Shown piece after piece: positions 58,979-64,000 of a stretch of 64,000 nt of DNA; positions within the stretch are counted from its first letter, which is position 1, and every line of letters begins with the position of its first letter. The DNA lies in NCBI RefSeq assembly GCF_024498195.1, contig NZ_CP101824.1, positions 620,001 through 684,000 on the forward strand, in the 5' to 3' direction. The stretch comes from Halovivax cerinus. GTDB taxonomy: Archaea > Halobacteriota > Halobacteria > Halobacteriales > Natrialbaceae. A program made the translations under genes and the position numbers. The notes under the pieces were generated by a model. The model was not told the DNA's origin. It saw nothing but the letters and a program-made list of their open reading frames with translations, and made no database searches.

Positions 58979-59490
58979 TGACCGACTCAGACCACACGAC
59001 CAACGCCGATTCCACCGACTCCAACGACGCGACCGACGCAGCATCGACTCCGGACGCCGACGCGGCGGCGTCCGCGGAACCCGCAGCCACCACCGAGCGC
59101 GATCGGCTCGGCGCGGCGACCGGTGACAACGCCGACGACCTCGCCGAGGCCGTCGAGACGCTTGCTCGGCTCCAGCGATCGGGAACACTCGACGACCTGG
59201 CGGCGCTCGCGGACGTCGCCGCCCTCGGCTCGCAGGCGATGGACGACGAGATGGTCACCCAGCTGGCGGCCACCGGGACCAGCCTGGGCGAGGTCGCCGA
59301 CACGGCGGCCGACGAGGACGTGGCTCGGACGCTCGAATCCCTGCTCGCGGCCGTCGGCGAGGCGGGCGCGGAGCCGACAGCACCCGTCGGTGCGATCGGC
59401 CTCGTAAGAGCGATGCGCGATCCAGAGGTCAAGGCCGGAATGGGCTTTCTGCTCTCCCTGGCGGAGGCGGTCGGGCGTGAAACGCGGTAG
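58978..59490 (+). CDS. DUF1641 protein
   Basis: A 170-residue protein starting in TGATG overlap with the SQR-like stop. The first 40 residues are Asp/Thr/Ala-rich and disordered; the DUF1641 domain follows with ADDLAEAVETLARLQRSGTL and ends with LVRAMRDPEVKAGMGFLLSL. DUF1641 proteins are habitual neighbours of SQR/NDH-like flavoproteins and formate dehydrogenases; the activity is unknown. Possibly a subunit of the SQR-like enzyme. Confidence 0.85.
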   Translation: MTDSDHTTNADSTDSNDATDAASTPDADAAASAEPAATTERDRLGAATGDNADDLAEAVETLARLQRSGTLDDLAALADVAALGSQAMDDEMVTQLAATGTSLGEVADTAADEDVARTLESLLAAVGEAGAEPTAPVGAIGLVRAMRDPEVKAGMGFLLSLAEAVGRETR

Positions 59491-59502
59491 CGTCGCGCCG
59501 GC

Positions 59503-59928
59503 TCAGGGCGACTCGACGGTGACCGTGATCGCCGTCTCGTTTGCGACGTTGTCGGTGACCGGACAGCGGTTCTCGACCGCGTCGAGCCACGCGTCGAGCG
59601 TCTCCTCGTCGGCGTCGCTCTCGACGGAAATCGCTACGTCGAGCGCCTGGAGTCCGGGCCGTGCGTCCGACGCCTCACCGCGGTAGGTCGCGTAGTCGAC
59701 GTCACCTGCGACCCGTACCGTCAGCTCGTCGATCGCGATATCCATGTCACGGGCGACCACCGATCCCGTGGAGTTCAGACACCCGAGGACGGCGCCCAGG
59801 AAGAACTCGACGGGATTCGCGTCGGCGCCGACGACGAATTCCCCGTCGCCGGTGTCGATTCGCATTCGTCGTGGGCTCAGCCGCTCGCCGGTCAGTTCGT
59901 ACGTCGTCAGGGAGTCTGTCTGTGTCAT
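59503..59928 (-). CDS. OsmC-family peroxidase/thiol protein
   Basis: A 141-residue OsmC/Ohr-fold protein: SPRRMRIDTGDGEFVVGADA, NPVEFFLGAVLGCLNSTGSV with Cys50, and DAVENRCPVTDNVANETAI with Cys122, the redox Cys pair that reduces hydroperoxides or carries sulfane sulfur. It is convergent with DUF1641 (stop to stop 13 bases). The regulon box at 60047-60054 is upstream with a TTTAA-type element near 60025-60030. Confidence 0.85.
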   Translation of the reverse strand: MTQTDSLTTYELTGERLSPRRMRIDTGDGEFVVGADANPVEFFLGAVLGCLNSTGSVVARDMDIAIDELTVRVAGDVDYATYRGEASDARPGLQALDVAISVESDADEETLDAWLDAVENRCPVTDNVANETAITVTVESP

Positions 59929-60046
59929 GGGTGGGTTCGTGCGCCGGTCGGTCGCCGGTCGATCGCTCGTCGGAGCTGTCGCCGGCGAATTCCGTCCGTA
60001 CCGAGATGTCGTGTTCGCGGTCGTTTAACCCCTGTTCGATTTCCAC

Positions 60047-60054
60047 AATACTGG
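60047..60054. promoter_or_regulatory. Sulfur-regulon box, copy 5 (CACAATACTG)
   Basis: CAATACTG inside TTCCACAATACTGGGAA, in the intergenic region between osmC (minus) and cydA (plus), where it could act on both. TTCC/GGAA arms extend the symmetry. Confidence 0.5.
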
Positions 60055-60198
60055 GAACAACCGATTGTCGCCGGGGACGGTTCACGTGGTGAGACGCGGC
60101 GTAACGGCTACCAGCGCGCTATCCGAACCGTCAACACGACGGACCGTTCGACGGTCGGGGCTTCCACGCGCCCCCGACGCCATCGCACTCGACTCGCC

Positions 60199-61638
60199 AT
60201 GATCGACCCAGTCCTCGCCAGCCGGGTACAGTTCGCGCTGACGACGATCGTTCACATCGTCTTCCCGGTGCTCACCATGGGTCTCGCCCCCTTTCTGATC
60301 TACTTCACCTGGAAGGACATTCGGACGGGCGAGGCGATCTACGAGCAGCTGCGGCGGTTCTGGACGCGCATCTTCGCCGTCAGCTTCGCCATCGGTACGG
60401 TGACGGGGATCGTCCTCGAGTTCGAGTTCGGGACCAACTTCGCGGCGTTCTCGACGACCGCCGGCGACCTGTTCGGCGGGCCGCTCGCACTGGAAGGCCT
60501 CCTGGCGTTCATGCTCGAGGCGACGTTCCTCGGAATCTTCGTCTTCGGGCGAGAGCGCGTCGGGAACGCACTGTACATGCTCTCGGCGCTCGCCGTCGGC
60601 ATCGGCACGTGGCTCTCGGCCGTCTGGATCCTGATCGCGAACTCCTGGATGCAGACGCCGCGGGGGTACGAGCTGGCCAGGGAGGGTGGCCAACCGGTCG
60701 TCACGCTGGTCGATCCGATCGCAGCGTACGCCAACCCGCGATTTCCCTGGATGTTCGTCCACATGCAAAACGCCGCCGTCGAGTCCGTCGCGCTGTTCAT
60801 GGCCGGCGTCGGCGCCTACTACGTCTTCAGGCACCACGTCTGGGGCTACTCGATCGAGAACGTTCGGTTCTGGGAGGCGACGCTCAAGTTCGGCCTCCTC
60901 GCGCTCGTCGTCACCGCGCCGCTGCAGGTGCTCCACGGCGATCTCTACGCCCGCCACGTCTTCGAGACCCAGCCCCAGAAGTTCGCCGCGATGGAGGCCG
61001 TCTGGGAGACGGACTCGTACGTCCCCGAGTACATCGTCGCGTTCCCGACCGACGTCGGCGACCTGCTCGATCCGAAGGCGAAGGACATCTTCGGGATCGG
61101 CATCCCCGGCGGGGCGTCGTGGCTCGCGAGCGGCGGCGATCCCCAGGCGGTCATCCAGGGCCTGGAGGAGTTTTCGGGACCGCAGCCGCCCGTCGCGATC
61201 GTCTTCTGGTCGTTCCGGATCATGGTCGCGCTTGGTTTCTGGTTCGTCCTCCTCGGGGTCTGGGGCGGATTCCGCTGGTGGCGGGGCGACCTCCTGACCG
61301 ACGACCTCCTCCACAAGGCGCTCATGCTCTCCGCACCGCTCGGGATCATCGCGGTCGAACTCGGCTGGATCGTCACGGAGGTGGGCCGCCAGCCCTGGGT
61401 CATCCAGGGCGTCATGCGGACCAGGGACGGCGTCTCGCCGGGGCTGACCGGCGGCGAAGCCGCGCTCACGCTCGCCGGGTTCGCCGTGGTCTACACCGGC
61501 ATCTTCGTCGTCCACACCTACGTCCTCTATCGGATCATCCGCGCCGGCCCGCCGGCGGTCGGCAGCGACGAGTCGTCTGGCGCCGAGCGAGCCGACTCGG
61601 GCGGTGGGCCGACGGGAGCGGGGGAGGGCGGCGGATGA
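60199..61638 (+). CDS. cydA: Cytochrome bd oxidase subunit I
   Basis: A 479-residue subunit with about nine helices. Heme ligands and marks: SRVQFALTTIVHIVFPVLTM (His18, heme b595-type), LLAFMLEATFLGIFVFGRER, VDPIAAYANPRFPWMFVHMQNAAVES (His of heme b558), and FWSFRIMVALGFWFVLL (Met). The Q-loop between helices 6 and 7 is of the short type. It oxidises quinol and reduces O2 with high affinity and tolerates sulfide. Start ATG 60199. The C-tail is Gly/Ser-rich and polar. Confidence 0.9.
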   Translation: MIDPVLASRVQFALTTIVHIVFPVLTMGLAPFLIYFTWKDIRTGEAIYEQLRRFWTRIFAVSFAIGTVTGIVLEFEFGTNFAAFSTTAGDLFGGPLALEGLLAFMLEATFLGIFVFGRERVGNALYMLSALAVGIGTWLSAVWILIANSWMQTPRGYELAREGGQPVVTLVDPIAAYANPRFPWMFVHMQNAAVESVALFMAGVGAYYVFRHHVWGYSIENVRFWEATLKFGLLALVVTAPLQVLHGDLYARHVFETQPQKFAAMEAVWETDSYVPEYIVAFPTDVGDLLDPKAKDIFGIGIPGGASWLASGGDPQAVIQGLEEFSGPQPPVAIVFWSFRIMVALGFWFVLLGVWGGFRWWRGDLLTDDLLHKALMLSAPLGIIAVELGWIVTEVGRQPWVIQGVMRTRDGVSPGLTGGEAALTLAGFAVVYTGIFVVHTYVLYRIIRAGPPAVGSDESSGAERADSGGGPTGAGEGGG

Positions 61639-61666
61639 ACGCGAGCGCAGCGACGGAGGGGAGCTG

Positions 61667-62740
61667 ATGTCCGTTCTCGCTCGCGTCCCGTCGGTTGCCG
61701 CCCCCACCGCCCTCTCCGTCGGCCCGTTGATCGGTTACGCCGGTGGTCCGTCGTTCACTCTCGCCGACGGGCCACTGTTCGGCCTCCCGCTCGCAGAGAT
61801 CTGGTTCGGCCTGCTCTTCTTTCTCCTCGGAACCTTCCTCTTTCTCGACGGGTTCGACTTCGGTGTCGGCGCGCTCTTCGCCACCCGCGAGGATTCGGCC
61901 GAGCGCGAGCAGTTCCTGACCGCGATCGGGCCGTTCTGGGACGGCAACGAGGTCTGGCTCGTCGTCTTTGGCGGGACCCTGTTCGCCACGTTCCCGCCCG
62001 TCTACGCCACGCTGTTCAGCCGCCACTACCTGCTCATGTTCGCCATTCTGGGCGCACTCATCCTTCGCGGGATGGCCCCCGAACTGTACGAGCAGCGCCA
62101 CGACGAGGCCTGGCGGCGCTGGTGGGGCCGGTCGTTCGTCGTCGGCAGCCTCACCGCGCCGTTCTTCCTCGGTGTCTTCGTCGCCCACTGGCTGTTCGGC
62201 GTGACGGCGCTCGTCTCCCTCCAGGGACTCGTCGTCGGCCTCGCCGTCGTCACACTGACGATCGTCGACGGTGCGGCGTTCCTCCGGATCAAGACCCGCG
62301 GCGCCCTCCGCGACGACCTCCGGACGGACGCGCTCCTCGCGCTCGGGGCCTACCTCGTCCTGCTCGTCCTGACGCTCGGGCTCCTCTACGCGTCACCGGC
62401 CATCCGACCGGCCCTAGTCTCCGCGCCGTCGATCGCACTCGTTCTCCTCTCGCTCACCTTCGCCACCGTCTACGCGCTCGCGACCCGAGCCGACAGGTAC
62501 TACATGGCCGTCGGCGCAGCCGCCGGCCTCGTCTTCGCGCTCGTCGCCGTCGTCGCCGTCCTCCTGTACCCCGAGCTCGATCCCGTCACGGGACTGACCG
62601 TCGAAGAGGCCGTCGTCTCGACCATCCCGCTCAACCTCATGACGATCGGGATGGCGATCCTGCTACCGCTCATCTTCGGCTACTTCGCCGTCCTCTACTC
62701 GTCGTTTTCGGGGCCGGCCGAGGAGGGAGAGGGGTACTAG
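61667..62740 (+). CDS. cydB: Cytochrome bd oxidase subunit II
   Basis: A 357-residue protein with about nine helices. Family features: EIWFGLLFFLLGTFLFLDGFDFGVGALFATRED (here shortened: LDGFDFGVGALF) and PFWDGNEVWLVVFGGTLFATFPPVYATL near the N-terminus. It pairs with CydA 28 bases upstream. ATG 61667 was chosen; the frame from 61604 would overlap cydA. The first 35 residues are an unusual Ala/Pro/Gly-rich extension before the first conserved helix. Confidence 0.88.
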   Translation: MSVLARVPSVAAPTALSVGPLIGYAGGPSFTLADGPLFGLPLAEIWFGLLFFLLGTFLFLDGFDFGVGALFATREDSAEREQFLTAIGPFWDGNEVWLVVFGGTLFATFPPVYATLFSRHYLLMFAILGALILRGMAPELYEQRHDEAWRRWWGRSFVVGSLTAPFFLGVFVAHWLFGVTALVSLQGLVVGLAVVTLTIVDGAAFLRIKTRGALRDDLRTDALLALGAYLVLLVLTLGLLYASPAIRPALVSAPSIALVLLSLTFATVYALATRADRYYMAVGAAAGLVFALVAVVAVLLYPELDPVTGLTVEEAVVSTIPLNLMTIGMAILLPLIFGYFAVLYSSFSGPAEEGEGY

Positions 62741-62839
62741 GCGGCAGACCTGTGAAGTGGAGAAGAGGCGGGAGAGGGGTACCGGCGGGATCGAACGCGG
62801 CGACTACTCGGACCGTCCCAGGAGGTCTCGGGGAGTAAT

Positions 62840-63745
62840 TCACCCCAGACTCACGTCCAGATATAGCATGACGATCACGCCGGCCATGACGCCGAGGGTG
62901 GCGATCCGCTCGTGGCCACGGGTGTGGGTCTCGGGGATAATCTCGTCGGAGATGACGAAGAGCATCGCGCCTGCAGCGAAGCCCATCGCGTAGGGGAGCA
63001 ACGGTTCGACTGTGGCCACGGCGAGTGCGCCCAGTACGGCGAGGGGAATCTCGACGACACCCGAGCGCACGCCAGCGAAGACGGCGTAGATACGTCGATC
63101 CAGCCCAGCGTTGATCGCGGCGACGGAGACGGCGAGCCCCTCCGGAATGTTCTGGATCCCGATCGCGAGCATGAGCGCGATCGCGTTCTCGACGTTGCCG
63201 GAGCCAAAGCCCACGCCCACGGCCAGCCCCTCGGGCATGTTGTGCAGCGTGATGGCGAGGATGAACAGCACGACGGGGGCGAGGCGTTCCGAGCGCTCTG
63301 TAGCGGTTTCGGCCGCCGTCGATCCGTCCGGGTCGAAGACATCACTCGTGGATGGGTCGCCGATGTCGGGTCGCCTGCTGCCCGTCAGGAGGTAGTGGGC
63401 GTGGGGGACGAGGATGTCCGCTCGATCGAGGAACGCGACGCCGAGGGCGACGCCGACGAGAGTCGGAATCGGGTCACCGCCGGAGTACTGCTCGATGCCT
63501 GGGATGATGAGGCTGGTGAAGGCCGCGGCGAGCATCACGCCGGCCGCGAAGCCCAGCGCGCCGTCCAGCGCGCGTTCGGATGGGTCCCGCCAGACGAAGA
63601 CGAGTGACGCGCCGAGCAGGTTCAACGTGGCGATGACGACGCCGCCGACGAACGCCTGTCTGACGGGGTTCTCGCCGATCAGGCCGACGAATCCGTCGAC
63701 GAGGGCGAGGACGGTCGGCGGGCTCGCTATCGTCGGTCCGATCAC
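62840..63745 (-). CDS. ZIP-family metal transporter (GufA-like)
   Basis: A 301-residue protein with eight helices. ZIP/GufA motifs: LAITLHNMPEGLAVGVGFGS and IGIQNIPEGLAVSVAAINAG, with HNxPEG repeated, and DEIIPETHTRGHERIA. A cytoplasmic loop (residues 120-155) is Asp/Ser/Thr-rich. It transports Zn2+ or another divalent metal. GTG 63745 appears to be the start. It is convergent with cydB. Confidence 0.85.
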   Translation of the reverse strand: MIGPTIASPPTVLALVDGFVGLIGENPVRQAFVGGVVIATLNLLGASLVFVWRDPSERALDGALGFAAGVMLAAAFTSLIIPGIEQYSGGDPIPTLVGVALGVAFLDRADILVPHAHYLLTGSRRPDIGDPSTSDVFDPDGSTAAETATERSERLAPVVLFILAITLHNMPEGLAVGVGFGSGNVENAIALMLAIGIQNIPEGLAVSVAAINAGLDRRIYAVFAGVRSGVVEIPLAVLGALAVATVEPLLPYAMGFAAGAMLFVISDEIIPETHTRGHERIATLGVMAGVIVMLYLDVSLG

Positions 63746-63889
63746 GGTAGTGGGCCGTGTCTACGACGTCCTCCGGGAAATATGATCGGTCGTCTCCCGC
63801 CACTGTCAGCCAGCGGCGTCCCTCCCGACCGAACGACACTCTTCGATCGGGTGGCAGCGGTTTATCACACGTTTCGGTGTCCGTTCGGT

Positions 63890-64000
63890 ATGAGTGCTCG
63901 ATTCACTCGACGAGCAGCGTTACGAGCCGGTGCGACGGTTGCAACGGTATCACTCGCAGGGTGCGGCGGTGGTGGTGGCGGCGGGCCGAGTGGTGGCGGC
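63890..64000 (+). CDS. Lipoprotein, start only (truncated by window end)
   Basis: ATG 63890 begins MSARFTRRAALRAGATVATVSLAGC, shown in parts: the Tat-type FTRRAALRAG and the lipobox SLAGC with Cys25, followed by a Gly-rich linker (GGGGGGGPSGGG). Export by Tat and lipid anchoring are likely; many substrate-binding proteins and halocyanins begin this way. A TTTATCAC promoter element lies at about 63861-63868. The rest is outside the window. Confidence 0.7.
   Translation, partial: MSARFTRRAALRAGATVATVSLAGCGGGGGGGPSGGG

Noticed and set aside
61635..61667. Ten-residue frame between cydA and cydB as a CydX-like subunit.
   Set aside because: CydX proteins are about 30-40 residues and hydrophobic; this is short and polar.
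1..64000. CRISPR arrays, rRNA operons, prophage structural genes, complete insertion sequences.
   Set aside because: No regularly spaced identical repeats, no conserved rRNA text, no capsid/portal/terminase or transposase frames were recognised.

Overview
The window is chromosomal DNA from a halophilic archaeon (class Halobacteria). The basis is high G+C, very acidic proteins, twin-arginine and lipobox secretion signals, archaeal TATA boxes about 25-30 bases upstream of short-leader or leaderless starts, and haloarchaea-typical families (HTH_10 bacterio-opsin-activator-like regulators, HalOD1, CGCGG peptide, DUF2249). No rRNA, tRNA or CRISPR array was recognised. All functional calls come from reading motifs; no database search was run.

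Layout. 1-6.2 kb: end of a membrane protein, a secreted Cys-rich protein, then a small respiratory/denitrification-type set (HTH, DUF2249, Cys/His protein, oxidase subunit I-like protein) and a BNR-repeat protein. 6.4-18.3 kb: two amidohydrolases, an HTH_10 regulator, a CGCGG peptide and its likely radical SAM maturase, and a complete NMT1/SsuA-type ABC importer (binding protein, permease, ATPase, second permease). 18.4-25.7 kb: a NarO/DmsR-like regulator, an ABC-2 exporter, and NosL, NosY, NosF and NosD without nosZ. 25.8-33 kb: an interrupted LiaF-like gene, UspA, an NAD(P)H/disulfide oxidoreductase with an aminotransferase, MgtC/DUF4010, Hsp20, VanZ-like and HalOD1 proteins. 33.1-37.8 kb: sulfur cluster 1 (TusA, DsrE2, rhodanese-MBL protein, split YeeE/YedE transporter, PiT-type permease). 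37.8-43.4 kb: a looser, more A+T-rich accessory island (RNase HII/DUF3800-like protein, putative toxin-antitoxin pair, overlapping zinc-ribbon paralogues, a cloverleaf-like fold, a DUF234 ATPase with palindromic operator). 43.9-57.1 kb: housekeeping and transport (SBF carrier, membrane proteins, HemE/HemH/HemG-type haem genes, tandem UspA, ZIP, K+ channel, DUF1684, thioredoxin). 57.5-62.7 kb: sulfur cluster 2 (TusA, SQR-like flavoprotein, DUF1641, OsmC, cytochrome bd). The window ends with a ZIP transporter and a truncated lipoprotein.

How it fits together. Two unlinked sulfur clusters plus the CoA-disulfide-reductase-like flavoprotein share an intergenic near-palindrome, CACAATA(C/T)TG, which I saw five times. 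I infer one regulon for sulfane-sulfur/sulfide uptake, trafficking and oxidation, with electrons from the SQR-like protein possibly passing through quinone to cytochrome bd. A second palindrome, CGAA-N4-TTCG, lies upstream of the DUF2249/oxidase-like genes and of the NarO-like regulator, suggesting an oxygen or nitrogen-oxide regulon that may involve the Nos accessory genes. The other main oddity is a roughly 54-base in-frame insertion, made of two perfect hairpins and carrying two amber stops, inside the LiaF-like gene.
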